From assembly GCF_026625705.1 (NCBI RefSeq), contig NZ_CP113059.1, positions 1,488,001 through 1,552,000 of the forward strand: a stretch of DNA of 64,000 nucleotides, given 5' to 3'. Under the pieces are notes generated by a model. That model did no database searches. It was not told where the DNA came from and saw nothing but the letters and a program-made list of their open reading frames with translations. Both the position numbers and the translations under genes were made by a program. This document shows positions 36,819-46,505 of this stretch, piece after piece. Within the stretch, counting starts at the first letter, position 1. Each line of letters starts with the position of its first letter. The DNA is from Pedobacter sp. SL55 (GTDB lineage Bacteria > Bacteroidota > Bacteroidia > Sphingobacteriales > Sphingobacteriaceae).

Positions 36819-39774
36819 TTACGCCAAAAGGTCTCTAATATCGTCTTTGCTTAACGATTTAAAGAAACTTTCCTCTGTGGTAATTAACGAACTGGCCAAC
36901 GATTTCTTACGACGTTGCAATGCCAAAATCTTCTCTTCTACAGTATCTTTTGAGATAAATTTGTAGATGAAAACCTTTTTGTCCTGTCCAATGCGATGGG
37001 TACGGTCAATGGCTTGCTGTTCTATAGCTGGGTTCCACCACGGGTCTAAAATAAACACATAATCTGCTTGGGTTAAATTTAAACCCACACCACCAGCTTT
37101 TATGGAGATTAAGAATACCTTTAAGTCTTCATTCTGTTGAAAATCTGCCACAATTTCGCCACGGTTTCTGGTACCTCCATCTAAGTAAGCATATCTGATT
37201 TGCTCTTTTTCAAGATGTTTCCTAAAAATATCCAAATGCTTCACAAACTGAGAGAAGATTAAAACCTTGTGCCCGCCTTTTAAAACATTGTCGAGCGTGT
37301 GCATTACGTTCTCAAACTTGCCAGAATCAGAAGTATATTCCTCGTCAATCATTACCGGGTGGTTAGCTAGCTGGCGTAAAGCGGTTAGGCCCTGCAAAAT
37401 CTGGATTTGTTTTTTGGCATAGGTGCCATTGTCCATGCTGCTCAGCAAATCGTTGCGATAGGCCGATTTTGTTTTTTCGTAGTAAGCCGCTTGGTCCTCG
37501 CTCATGTCGCAATAGAAAATATGCTCTGTTTTTGGAGGAAGCTCTGACGCCACTTGCTCTTTGGTACGGCGCAATACAAAAGGTTTGATGATAGCCTGCA
37601 ATTTCTTTGCCTTATCTTCGTCTTTACGTTTTTCTATGGCTTGTACATATTCTTCGTTAAAAAAAGCTTGGGTGCCCAGTAAGCCGGGGTTTAGAAAAGT
37701 GAGTTGTGTCCATAAATCGCTAACCGAGTTTTCTATCGGCGTACCACTCAGTACCAGTTTATGTCTCGATTTCAGCATTCTTACAGCCTTAAACGACTTG
37801 GAAGAAGGGTTTTTAATATTCTGGCTTTCATCTAGAATGATGTAGTTGAAATAAAAGCCCGGCAATACATCTGCATCTACACGAGTTACGCCGTAAGTAG
37901 TTATTACCACATCATATTTATCGAAACTGGCAATATCCTTATTTCTGTTTGTTCCCGTGTGCGACAGAATTTTTAAAGAAGGAGTAAATTTTTTGGCCTC
38001 GTTAATCCAGTTGTAAATTAAGGAAGTAGGCATCACAATTAGCGAGGTACTGTGGCTATTGTTTTGCGCATCTTCTTCTTTCATTTTTTGCAGCATGGCC
38101 AAGGTTTGTATGGTTTTACCTAAACCCATATCATCGGCCAGGCAACCACCAAAATTGTATTCACGTAAAAAACTAAACCAATTGTAACCTGCTTTTTGGT
38201 AATGGCGCAAATCGCCTTTAAAGTTTACAGGCATCGAAAAATCATCAATCTGCTCAAAATCGTTCAGCTTTTGCAGCTTACGGTCTAGCGTAACGTTGGT
38301 AATGCTATCTTCGGCCAAATCGTTAATTAAGCCCACATGATATTTCTTCAGTTTCAATTGTTTGCCTGCATCGGCCAAGCTAAATAAACTGCTATACTGC
38401 GTAAACCATTTTTCGGGGATAACGGCAATATCGCCATCTGGCAAAACAAACTCTCTTTTTTTATGGAGAATATGCTGTTTTAAAGCAATAAAAGGGATGG
38501 GATGGATGCCGAAATAAACAATGGCATTGATATCGAACCAGTCGTTATCCTCTTTAATTTCGAAATCAATTTTATTGCTGCCCAGCACAAAACGTTTGGC
38601 GCTAGTAGCTTGTTCCACATCAAAACCTTGCTCTTTTAATACCTCAATATGTTCGTTTACCCAGCTAATGATGGCGTAAGAGGCATCATGGTTTTCATTT
38701 AGTATTGGCAACTCTAAATGGTGGAAAAGCGCACTTACTTTTTTTAAGCCTAAACCCGTTAAAAAGTTAAATTGCTGTTTCTCCCAATCAATATTTCGCT
38801 TAATGCGATGAAAGGTATAATTAACAGTTTTAGCGGCATTGGCTTCATCATCGTCAATATTTTCAGCAATGGTCGCAGTAACATGCTCTTTGGTTAAACG
38901 AACTGTTACTTTGTGCTCATTACCCATCGCAAAAGAATATTCGCCATATTTAAAATATAGCTGAATTTGCGAAACGCCATTTTCTACATAAATTACTTTG
39001 ATGGTGGCTTTTGGCTCATATTTCTCAGTCTTAATTTCGAAACCTTCGGCGTAAACGTGGTATTTCTCAATTAACGGCGCAACAAATTTTTCGAAGTAAG
39101 TTTCTTCCGTAGCCTTTGGTATGGTAATGTATCTTTTGTTTAAAAAAGGTGTGAGTTTCTTGCCTTCAAAATCTTGCTCAAAAAAGTACATCACATCGTT
39201 TAGCAACAACCAAGCAGGCTGATTGCAAATTACTTGAGCATCCTTAAACATAAAATCGATACGCAGACCTTGGTATTTGATGGTAGGGAAGTAGCGTGTT
39301 TCTACTTCGTTTCTGCGGAAATGGAATAAAATGGTCGATGCTTCGGTTGCCAATTCTATTTTACGTTCTGCAGGCCAGCCATCTTTATCCATTAAATACA
39401 AGCCGCCCGTAGTTTTCAGCGTTTCTAAAACCTCGACTAGTTTTTTTTCGATTTTGGGTCTAACAGATCTCGAAAAACTTTTGGTCGTAAAACTTGCTAA
39501 AAAACTCGAATGGCCTAACGGCTTTTTTATGGTACTTTTTGATGATGAAATCTTGTTCGGTTTCATCCAAAATTTTGATGAGTTTAAAATCTAAATCTGT
39601 TAAATGCTTGGCAAACTCTTGCGCCGTATGTGTAAATAAGCGTTGGTAAGTTAACGAAAAATCGCCCTGCGGATTAAGCTGAACAATGTGCGGCTCAATT
39701 AAATAGCCCAAATAATCGTGCTTGCATAAAGAATACACAATTTGGCAGGGTGCTGAACTATTTACTCGTAACAT
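36819..39774 (-). CDS. SNF2-family DNA/RNA helicase-like ATPase; frameshift near N-terminus
   Basis: Long N-terminal region, then the two RecA-like lobes: GGCLADDMGLGKTIQTLAML (motif I), DESQN (motif II), LSGTPIEN (motif III), and later KVLIFSQFVKHLDIF, SIKAGGVGLNLTQADYVFILDPWWNPAIEQQAIDRTHRIGQ (motifs V/VI). The first 100 residues are in another frame. Removing one base from the A5 run at 39473-39477 (T5 on the gene strand) joins them as FYDQKFSRSVRPKIEKK and gives about 984 residues. SNF2 proteins translocate on DNA and remodel bound proteins. The bacterial role is unclear (transcription recycling or repair). Confidence 0.9.
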
Positions 39775-39897
39775 TGCTTAGTAGAAAAATTTATTAAAAG
39801 GTACGCTGATAAAAATTTCTAAACTTACGCCAAATAGTTGTTTTTTCAAAGCAAAAGCTAAAAAGGATAGATGATTTTTATAGTTCTTAAATTATTA

Positions 39898-40000
39898 GAA
39901 AAGCAGGGTTGGTGCTACTGTTTTCGTTCGTCCCGCCATTCGCTTTACTGCGGGGTAAACACTTAGGTTTACCCCTACGTGCTCGCTGTTGTCGGGTTTA
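39898..40000 (-). repeat. Structured dispersed repeat, copy A (about 103 bp)
   Basis: In minus-strand reading: TAAACCCG, then AGCGAGCACGTAGG, hairpin GGGGTAAAC-CTAAG-TGTTTACCCC, GTAAAGCG, GCGGGAC and terminal GCTTTTC. It matches copy B at 57271-57381 closely through the hairpin, with paired base changes in the stem. Confidence 0.65.
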
Positions 40001-40026
40001 ATTAACAAAGAACTCTACTACTAGGG

Positions 40027-40070
40027 GCTTTGACAAACCTCTACCCCGTTCGCTATAGGTTTGTCAAAGC
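40027..40070. repeat. Perfect 14-bp inverted repeat
   Basis: GCTTTGACAAACCT (40027-40040) and AGGTTTGTCAAAGC (40057-40070) are exact complements around a 16-nt loop. There is no T-run, so it is a dispersed palindrome or regulatory stem rather than a terminator. Confidence 0.7.
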
Positions 40071-40331
40071 TAACTAGCGGGGCTGCCTTTACTAACAAAC
40101 ACTAACATTCTCTTCTTAAAAACTCAACATCTACACGAAATCCCTTAAAAAATTGCTGCCCGTTGGTCGAAAAATTACAGGCGTTGGTCTAGGGTTAACT
40201 GCTCGTCGTATAAAACGGAGAAAAGCTGTGCAACGTTTTTGTTTTCTCGCAGTCTTATATTCGAAAACATCCTGAAAAGGTTGACAATTAACAGAAAATC
40301 AAAAAGATAAAAATATTAAGATTATGAAACC

Positions 40332-40376
40332 ATCATGATTTTGTAAATCAAAAAAACAACAAAATCAAATCATGAT
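40332..40376. promoter_or_regulatory. Paired ATCATGAT palindromes and small upstream ORF before the GIN gene
   Basis: ATCATGAT occurs at 40332-40339 and 40369-40376, 37 bp apart, 36-80 bp before the start codon. AAGATTATGAAA occurs at 40319-40330 and again at the real start (40407-40418), so the start context is duplicated. The first copy would begin a four-codon ORF (M-K-P-S-stop, 40324-40338). Either could serve regulation. Nothing here proves it. Confidence 0.35.
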
Positions 40377-40411
40377 AGCTTCATTACAAATGAAATTAAA
40401 TTAAAAAGATT

Positions 40412-41080
40412 ATGAAAACTTCTATTAAAAATTTATTCGTGGTAGCATTAGGTTTAGTAACCATTTCTACATCAGCATTTGCAAATGACAACAAAGAAAA
40501 TGCAAAAAACAATGTAAGCGCTAACAAAGTAACCATCTTAAACGAGGTAAAAAATATCAACAAAATTGTAGCTTCAGGTAATGTAGAAATATTTGTGGTA
40601 CAAGCACCCACAGAAAGCGTAAAAGTGTACGATAGCTATTACTCAAAAAATGCGTTGGTGCAGCAAAAAGATGGTGTGTTGCGCATCAGTTCTTTTGAAG
40701 CGGCGCCGCTAACAGTAACGGTTTATGTTCGTAATATCTCATCTATCGAAGCAACAGATAACGCCTCAGTAAAAACTTACGGAAAAGTGAACTTTTTAAG
40801 CTTAGATGTGTTATTGAAAGACAAAGCAACGGCAGAAATTAACGCCAACACGGTTAACCTTTTTACTTCGGTAAAAGACCAAGCCAGCTTAAAATTGAGC
40901 GGCACTACAGAAGAGCACTACGCTTTAATGGGTACAGCAGCGAAGATGACAACAGGTAACTTTGTAGCTGGCACATCGGATGTGAAATCTATTGCTCCAG
41001 TCTATAGCGCACAGGCAAAAGTAGTTGCGAAAACTTTAGAAGCAATTGCCGCAAATGATGAGATGCTTTTGGGTAAATAA
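40412..41080 (+). CDS. Secreted GIN-domain (DUF2807) protein
   Basis: This 222-residue protein has a signal peptide (cleaved near AFAN) and a repetitive beta domain in which short strands recur (GNVEIFVVQAP, GVLRISSFEAAPLTVTVYVRNISSIEATDNASVKTYG). That is characteristic of the putative auto-transporter head GIN domain common in Bacteroidota. It is probably periplasmic or surface exposed. The physiological role is unknown. A terminator follows. Confidence 0.82.
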   Translation: MKTSIKNLFVVALGLVTISTSAFANDNKENAKNNVSANKVTILNEVKNINKIVASGNVEIFVVQAPTESVKVYDSYYSKNALVQQKDGVLRISSFEAAPLTVTVYVRNISSIEATDNASVKTYGKVNFLSLDVLLKDKATAEINANTVNLFTSVKDQASLKLSGTTEEHYALMGTAAKMTTGNFVAGTSDVKSIAPVYSAQAKVVAKTLEAIAANDEMLLGK

Positions 41081-41115
41081 AATCCGCTCCCTGAAAAAGG
41101 GCTCTACATAAATGT

Positions 41116-41148
41116 AAAAGGCAGTTCGATTGGTTGAGCTGCCTTTTT
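41116..41148 (+). terminator. Intrinsic terminator after the GIN gene
   Basis: AAAAGGCAGTTC / GAGCTGCCTTTTT stem (one G-T pair) with a short loop and T5. Confidence 0.85.
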
Positions 41149-41161
41149 GGTTTTTATAAAC

Positions 41162-41201
41162 ACTTACGAAGTTTACTTTGCCGTTTAAAAACTTCGTAAG
41201 T
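41162..41201. repeat. Perfect 13-bp inverted repeat (ACTTACGAAGTTT)
   Basis: ACTTACGAAGTTT (41162-41174) and AAACTTCGTAAGT (41189-41201) pair exactly around 14 nt. The right arm with its flank (AAACTTCGTAAGTCTT) recurs at 34095-34110, so it belongs to a dispersed family. It lies between convergent genes. Confidence 0.65.
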
Positions 41202-41212
41202 CTTAAATCCTA

Positions 41213-42754
41213 TTACAAATCAAACTTTATTCCCTGCGCTAACGGCAAAGTATTCGAGTAATTAATGGTATTCGTTTGTCGGCGCATGTAAGCTTTCCAA
41301 GCGTCAGAACCACTTTCTCTACCGCCGCCAGTTTCTTTCTCGCCACCAAAAGCGCCACCAATTTCAGCACCAGAAGTGCCGATGTTTACGTTGGCAATAC
41401 CGCAATCAGAACCTTGCGCAGATAGGAACTGCTCTGCTTCACGCAAATTCAAGGTCATAATGGCAGATGATAAACCTTGTGGCACTGCATTTTGTAAAGC
41501 AATTGCCTCTTCCAAATCGTTATACTTAATTAAGTAAAGAATTGGCGCAAAAGTTTCGTGTTGTACAATGTCGTAGTCGTTTTCTACCTCGGCAATGCAA
41601 GGTTTTACATAGCAATCCGAGCTGTATTCGTCGCCTGCTAGCACACCACCTTCTATTACAAATTTGCCACCTTCGGCTTTACATTTTTCTATAGAAGCGA
41701 GGTAAGCGTTAACTGCATCTTTATCAATCAGCGGACCAACATGGTTATTTTGATCTAAAGGGTTGCCAATGCGCAACTGTCCGTAAGCTTTTACCAGTTT
41801 CGCTTTAAAAGTTTCGTACACACTTTCGTGGATGATTAACCTGCGTGTAGAAGTACAACGCTGACCAGCAGTACCCACAGCGCCAAAAACAGCACCAATT
41901 AAGGCCATATCTAGATCCGCATCTTTAGAAATGATGATGGCATTGTTACCACCTAATTCTAAAATGGTTTTGCCCAAACGGTTGGCTACCTGCATGGCCA
42001 CAGCTTTTCCCATTCGGGTAGAGCCTGTAGCAGAAACTAAAGGCACACGGGTATCGGCGCTCATCAGTTTTCCTATTTCGGCATCGCCAATAATTAGACA
42101 AGAAACGCCCTCGGGAATATCATTCGCTGCAAAAACTTCTTCTGCTATACGCTGACAAGCAATGGCTGTGATCGGTGTTTTTTCTGATGGTTTCCAAACA
42201 CAAACATTGCCGCAAACCCAAGCTAAAGCTGCATTCCAGCTCCAAACTGCTACGGGGAAATTGAATGCAGAAATAATGCCTACCACACCAAGTGGATGCC
42301 ATTGCTCCATCATTCTATGGCTCTGGCGTTCGCTAGCAATGGTTAAACCGTACAGTTGTCGCGATAAACCTACTGCGAAATCGCAGATATCGATCATCTC
42401 TTGTACTTCACCTAAACCTTCCTGTAAGCTTTTACCCATTTCGTAGCTTACCAAAGTGCCTAAAGCAGTTTTTTTCTTTCTCAGCGCATCTCCAAACTGA
42501 CGAACAATTTCGCCTCGTTTAGGAGCCGGTACTTTATTCCAAACTTTATAAGCCTCTTGTGCAGTGCTAATCACATGGTCGTACTCTTTCATAGAAGCGG
42601 CAAAAACCGAAGCAATTTTTTCGCCATCTACTGGCGACATGCTGTGGATATGCTCGCCATCTGCTGCGTGGCTCCATTTGCTTCCTGTACTATATGAAGG
42701 ATTAAATCCTGCAATACCTAATTGTGCTAAAATTGAACTAATATCTGGTTTCAT
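41213..42754 (-). CDS. ALDH7-type aldehyde dehydrogenase (aminoadipate semialdehyde / piperideine-6-carboxylate)
   Basis: This 513-residue NAD-dependent enzyme has the cofactor loop SATGSTRMGK, the catalytic glutamate in LELGGNNAII and the catalytic cysteine in GTAGQRCTSTRR. The LGGNNA and GQRCTSTRR signatures are those of the antiquitin/ALDH7 group, which oxidises alpha-aminoadipic semialdehyde in lysine breakdown. No other lysine-catabolic gene is nearby, so substrate assignment rests on subfamily only. Confidence 0.88.
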   Translation of the reverse strand: MKPDISSILAQLGIAGFNPSYSTGSKWSHAADGEHIHSMSPVDGEKIASVFAASMKEYDHVISTAQEAYKVWNKVPAPKRGEIVRQFGDALRKKKTALGTLVSYEMGKSLQEGLGEVQEMIDICDFAVGLSRQLYGLTIASERQSHRMMEQWHPLGVVGIISAFNFPVAVWSWNAALAWVCGNVCVWKPSEKTPITAIACQRIAEEVFAANDIPEGVSCLIIGDAEIGKLMSADTRVPLVSATGSTRMGKAVAMQVANRLGKTILELGGNNAIIISKDADLDMALIGAVFGAVGTAGQRCTSTRRLIIHESVYETFKAKLVKAYGQLRIGNPLDQNNHVGPLIDKDAVNAYLASIEKCKAEGGKFVIEGGVLAGDEYSSDCYVKPCIAEVENDYDIVQHETFAPILYLIKYNDLEEAIALQNAVPQGLSSAIMTLNLREAEQFLSAQGSDCGIANVNIGTSGAEIGGAFGGEKETGGGRESGSDAWKAYMRRQTNTINYSNTLPLAQGIKFDL

Positions 42755-42829
42755 AATACTGTATTTTAATGGGATGTTTACAAATCAACAAAAAATAAAA
42801 AGAATGCGTTTTACTTTCTATCAAAGAGA

Positions 42830-43291
42830 TTACTCGCAATACTTTCTTCTATTTTCTACAATGTACGATATTTTCCACTTTAGACCATTTTTAATTAGTT
42901 GAATTGATTTTACGCCACAAAACAGCAATCTATTGTTCATATAGCACTTATAATTTACCCAGACGCTTGCTAACTCATCATCAATTAGTATTTTGTTAAT
43001 TGTAATTTGCTCATCTATCTTGCCACCGTTAAACTTAGAATAGCCGTTTACAAAGGCCTCTGCACTGTCGCCTGGTTTTATATCTTCTCCAGGTCTAATA
43101 GCTTGATTAGCATATTGTATCACAGCGCTTTTATGTAGTGTGCCAAGCATCATATTGCGGTCGTTTTTTCGCATGCCTTCAAAAAGCTGATTAACAGTTT
43201 CTTTGACAAATGTTTCGTCTATAGTTTGAGCAAAAGTTTGCGAGAAACAAATGCATAATAAAGCTATTAATAACGGTTTCATGGTATACAT
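42830..43291 (-). CDS. Secreted NTF2-like (SnoaL/DUF4440) protein
   Basis: This 153-residue protein has a signal peptide (cleaved after FAQ) and an NTF2-fold domain (FVKETVNQLFEGMRKNDRNMMLGTLHKSAVIQY, ASVWVNYKCYMNNRLLFCGVKSIQLIKNGLKWKISYIVENRR). It is a close paralog of the next gene upstream. Such folds bind small ligands in a cone-shaped pocket or act as enzymes. None can be named here. Confidence 0.82.
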   Translation of the reverse strand: MYTMKPLLIALLCICFSQTFAQTIDETFVKETVNQLFEGMRKNDRNMMLGTLHKSAVIQYANQAIRPGEDIKPGDSAEAFVNGYSKFNGGKIDEQITINKILIDDELASVWVNYKCYMNNRLLFCGVKSIQLIKNGLKWKISYIVENRRKYCE

Positions 43292-43444
43292 AAATTGGGT
43301 TTACTTAAAAAAATCAAATCAACAAAAAAATAAATAGATAATTCGTTTCTTGTTGTTAGTTTTTCGTTTTGTGGTTGCTCTCTTTGTACGTGCAAACAGC
43401 CTTGCCCTAAAGTCTTTGATCTTTGTTCTTTAGTCTTTGCTCTT

Positions 43445-43906
43445 TCAATTACAATTTTCCTTCCTCCTTGTGTCTATCAAATACACAATTTTCCATCCAT
43501 TTTCTGTTTTTACCAATTGAAAAGAGTTTACGCCGCAGTGGCTAAACCTATCGCCAATATAAAACTTGTAATCTGTCCAAACGCTGGCCAAGTTATCGTC
43601 TATTAATATCTTTGTAAATGCAATCCTTTCATCGTAAATTTCTGGATGGGGTTTGGCAATGCTGGCTATAAACGAATTCAAATCAGCACTTTTAACCAAG
43701 GCTTTTCCATCTTTTGTTTTGGCAATAGTTTGCAAAATGGCACCTTCACTAAATGCTTGTTTAACTAAATTGCTATCTGCTTTTCGCATGCCGTCAAATA
43801 ATTGGTTAATGGTTTTCTTGATGGCTTCTTCTTCGTTATTTTGGGCAAAAGCCGATATCGTTATTGTACAACAGAGCATTGCCAATAGCATTTTCAGTTT
43901 ATTCAT
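43445..43906 (-). CDS. Secreted NTF2-like protein (tandem paralog)
   Basis: This protein has the same 153-residue length and layout as the 42830 gene: signal peptide (after AFAQ), TINQLFDGMRKADSNLVKQAF, ASVWTDYKFYIGDRFSHCGVNSFQLVKTENGWKIVYLIDTRR. Both have the Cys before GV-S-QL. The 150-bp spacer between them includes T-rich low-complexity sequence. Tandem duplication with periplasmic location is clear. The function is unknown. Confidence 0.82.
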   Translation of the reverse strand: MNKLKMLLAMLCCTITISAFAQNNEEEAIKKTINQLFDGMRKADSNLVKQAFSEGAILQTIAKTKDGKALVKSADLNSFIASIAKPHPEIYDERIAFTKILIDDNLASVWTDYKFYIGDRFSHCGVNSFQLVKTENGWKIVYLIDTRRKENCN

Positions 43907-44146
43907 GACTTTGATGTTACTATTTTAAAGCTAAATATACCGAAATTTGTAATTAATTGAACAAGAGCTCCTGCCAAGCGGCCACCAATACATCCACACC
44001 TTATTCTGCATAAAACTTTTATTTATAAACATTTGAGTTGCATATTGTGTGTATGTTGATAATTATTTTGTGCCTCTTTTTATTATTTGGCGTAAACTTA
44101 TGATGTATTAAAGTAACTAGGGCTGTTCTTTTAAATATTCAAAAAC

Positions 44147-45550
44147 ATGGAAGAAGAATTTGAATTTGATTTTAATGAAGATGCGCAAAATTCGGTAGAA
44201 CGTTATGAAGAAATGATCCGTAACGAGGATCAGTATTTTTTTGATGCGCAAGCTTTTGAATATATTATAGATAATTACATTGAAAAGAACGATCCGGTAA
44301 AGGCATTGGAGGTAATTGATTTTGCCCTTAACCAACACCCGTACGCTGCGGTTTTTTTAATTAAACAAGCACAACTATTGCTGTTTACCAACGAGGTAGA
44401 TAGGGCTTTTGCGGCATTAGAAAAAGCCGAAATGTTGGAAGCTTCTGAAGCGGACATATATGTGCTAAGGGGAAATATCTACCAAAACATGGATCGCCAT
44501 GCCGAAGCTTTAGAAAACTACGAAAAAGCACTTACGCTAGCAGAAACTACAGATGAAATTTTATTGCAAATTGCCTACGTGTATCAAAACATGCACGATT
44601 ATGAAAATGCAATTGTTTACATCAAGCGTAGCTTAGAGCAAAACATGGAAAACAAAGACGGGCTTTATGAGCTGGCTTTTTGTTACGATATTTTAGACAA
44701 GCAGGAAGAAAGCATCCAGTTTTACCAAGAATATATTGATAGCGACCCATATTCTTACGCGGCATGGTACAATTTGGCAAATTCGTTTCATAAGTTAGAG
44801 CTTTACGAAAAAGCTATTGATGCTTATGATTATGCAATTTTAATTAAAGAGAATTTTTCATCGGCCTATTTTAATAAAGGAAACGCTTTAGTACAGTTAG
44901 ATAAGTACGATGAAGCTATTGAAGTTTACAAACAGACTTTTGAATACGAACCACCTAATGCAGATACCTATTGTGCCATTGGCGAATGCTATGAAAAATT
45001 GGAGCAAATGGGAGAGGCAAGGTCTTACTACAAAAAATCTGTAAAAATGGATCCCAAAATGGCCGATGCCTGGTTTGGAATTGGCGTAACGCTCAATTTT
45101 GAAGAGCGCTTTTTCGAATCGCTTCATTTCTATAAAAAAGCTTTAGATCTTGATAACGAAAATGCTGATTTTTGGTTTGCCATGGCCGATGCTTATTATA
45201 AATTAGGGCAAATTGATGAATCAATCGAAGCGTATTATAAAGTGTTGGAGTATAATCCAGTAGATGTAGAGGCTTGGCTAGATTTCTCTACCGTTTTATA
45301 CGAGCAAGGTAGATTGGTAGAAGCATCAGAAACGATGTTGGATGCCATTAAAAACAACCCAGATGCTGCCGAATTATACTATAGAATGGTGGCTTATATG
45401 TTTGCTTTAGGCAAAGTACAAGAGGGTGTAGAGTATTTACAAACAGCTTTACAGATAGATCCGGATAAGCATTATATTTTATTTGAATACTTGCCTCAGT
45501 TACAAAATAACAGCACAATTGTGGCAATAATAAGCAACTACATCAAATAA
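44147..45550 (+). CDS. Tetratricopeptide-repeat protein
   Basis: This 467-residue soluble protein has an acidic N-terminus (MEEEFEFDFNED) and about ten to twelve TPR units (for example AEALENYEKALTLAETTDEILLQIAYVYQN, DAWFGIGVTLNFEERFFESLHFYKKALDLD). No signal peptide. It is probably a scaffold for protein assembly in the cytoplasm. Partners are unknown. It lies 51 bp before the ComA-like gene, which has its own promoter. Confidence 0.9.
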   Translation: MEEEFEFDFNEDAQNSVERYEEMIRNEDQYFFDAQAFEYIIDNYIEKNDPVKALEVIDFALNQHPYAAVFLIKQAQLLLFTNEVDRAFAALEKAEMLEASEADIYVLRGNIYQNMDRHAEALENYEKALTLAETTDEILLQIAYVYQNMHDYENAIVYIKRSLEQNMENKDGLYELAFCYDILDKQEESIQFYQEYIDSDPYSYAAWYNLANSFHKLELYEKAIDAYDYAILIKENFSSAYFNKGNALVQLDKYDEAIEVYKQTFEYEPPNADTYCAIGECYEKLEQMGEARSYYKKSVKMDPKMADAWFGIGVTLNFEERFFESLHFYKKALDLDNENADFWFAMADAYYKLGQIDESIEAYYKVLEYNPVDVEAWLDFSTVLYEQGRLVEASETMLDAIKNNPDAAELYYRMVAYMFALGKVQEGVEYLQTALQIDPDKHYILFEYLPQLQNNSTIVAIISNYIK

Positions 45551-45586
45551 AAGGCATATAGGTACTTAAAAAAACGCAGAGTTTTT

Positions 45587-45594
45587 TAACTTTG
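45587..45594 (+). promoter_or_regulatory. -7 box of the ComA-like gene, close to the start codon
   Basis: TAACTTTG matches TAnnTTTG and ends 7 bp before the ATG at 45602, giving a predicted leader of zero to two nucleotides. Confidence 0.45.
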
Positions 45595-45601
45595 CAGCGA
45601 T

Positions 45602-46363
45602 ATGAATTATACGTTAAACAATATTCCTGAACGTACGGTTAAGCCTCGTCAAAAAGGTTTAACCATGGTAATGGACAAGGGCTTAAGTTTAAGACAGGTT
45701 GAAGATTTCTTAGAAGTTGCTGGTACGCACACAGATATTGTGAAATTGGGTTGGGCAACTTCGTATGTTACCCCAAATTTAAAAGAAAAGCTGGCTTTAT
45801 ACCGCAGTGCGGGCATTCCTGTCTACTTTGGCGGTACTTTGTTCGAAGCATTTGCTATCCGTAACCAGTTTGAAGATTACCAAAGAGTATTAGATGAATT
45901 TGGAATGGAATACGCCGAAGTTTCTGATGGATCAATGGATATTGTTCACGAAGAAAAATGTGAATACATTGCTAAGTTAGCTAAACAAGTGACGGTAATT
46001 TCTGAAGTTGGTTCTAAAGATGCCACTAAGATTTTTGCTCCGTATAAATGGATACAGTTAATGAAAGCAGAAATTGAAGCGGGTTCATGGAAGGTAATTG
46101 CCGAAGCAAGAGAAGGCGGAAACGTGGGTATTTATCGCGGTACAGGCGAAGTGAGAGAAGGATTGGTAGATGAGATTTTAACCCAAATACCCGATGAACG
46201 TATCATTTGGGAAGCCCCACAAAAAGAGCAACAAGTTTGGTTTATCAAACTAATTGGTACTAATGTAAATTTAGGCAACATTGCTCCAGCCGAAGTAATT
46301 CCTTTAGAAACTATACGCTTAGGTTTACGTGGCGATACTTTTGACTATTTCTTAAATAAATAA
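45602..46363 (+). CDS. Phosphosulfolactate synthase family protein (ComA-like)
   Basis: This 253-residue TIM-barrel protein of the ComA family (PF02679) has KGLTMVMDKGLSLRQVEDFLEVAGTHTDIVKLGWATSYV, VYFGGTLFEAFAIRNQ, VISEVGSKDA, AREGGNVGIYRGTGEVREGL. The archaeal enzyme adds sulfite to phosphoenolpyruvate in coenzyme M synthesis. In Bacteroidota the product is unclear. A link to sulfonate metabolism such as sulfonolipids is only a hypothesis. No ComB or ComC homologue is in the window. It is alone, between a TPR gene and aroE. Confidence 0.88.
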   Translation: MNYTLNNIPERTVKPRQKGLTMVMDKGLSLRQVEDFLEVAGTHTDIVKLGWATSYVTPNLKEKLALYRSAGIPVYFGGTLFEAFAIRNQFEDYQRVLDEFGMEYAEVSDGSMDIVHEEKCEYIAKLAKQVTVISEVGSKDATKIFAPYKWIQLMKAEIEAGSWKVIAEAREGGNVGIYRGTGEVREGLVDEILTQIPDERIIWEAPQKEQQVWFIKLIGTNVNLGNIAPAEVIPLETIRLGLRGDTFDYFLNK

Positions 46364-46384
46364 TAACCGATTTAGCTGCCGCAA

Positions 46385-46487
46385 CGTCATTTCGAGTGCA
46401 TGCGAGAATTGAAAAAGAACGGAGTTAAATCTTTAAGTTGGTATTCTGACTAACAGATTTCTCAGTCGTTCCTCCTTTGAAATGACG
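46385..46487. repeat. CGTCATTTCGA-type palindromic repeat before aroE
   Basis: The outer arms are CGTCATTTC (46385-46393) and GAAATGACG (46479-46487), with further GAGAA/TTCTC pairing inside. The same type forms the core of the element at 34138-34271. It ends 18 bp before the aroE start. Confidence 0.6.
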
Positions 46488-46505
46488 AGATGTTTAATTT
46501 ACGAT

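Larger units (their letters stand above)
39775..40411. other. Intergenic region with three inverted repeats
   Basis: No convincing gene. It holds a dispersed structured repeat (39898-40000), a perfect 14-bp stem GCTTTGACAAACCT / AGGTTTGTCAAAGC (40027-40040, 40057-40070), and two ATCATGAT palindromes (40332-40339, 40369-40376) ahead of the GIN-domain gene. Confidence 0.7.

Noticed and set aside
46482..46505. Upstream start for aroE
   Set aside because: The codons fall inside the CGTCATTTCGA-type repeat arm; the conserved N-terminus begins at 46506.
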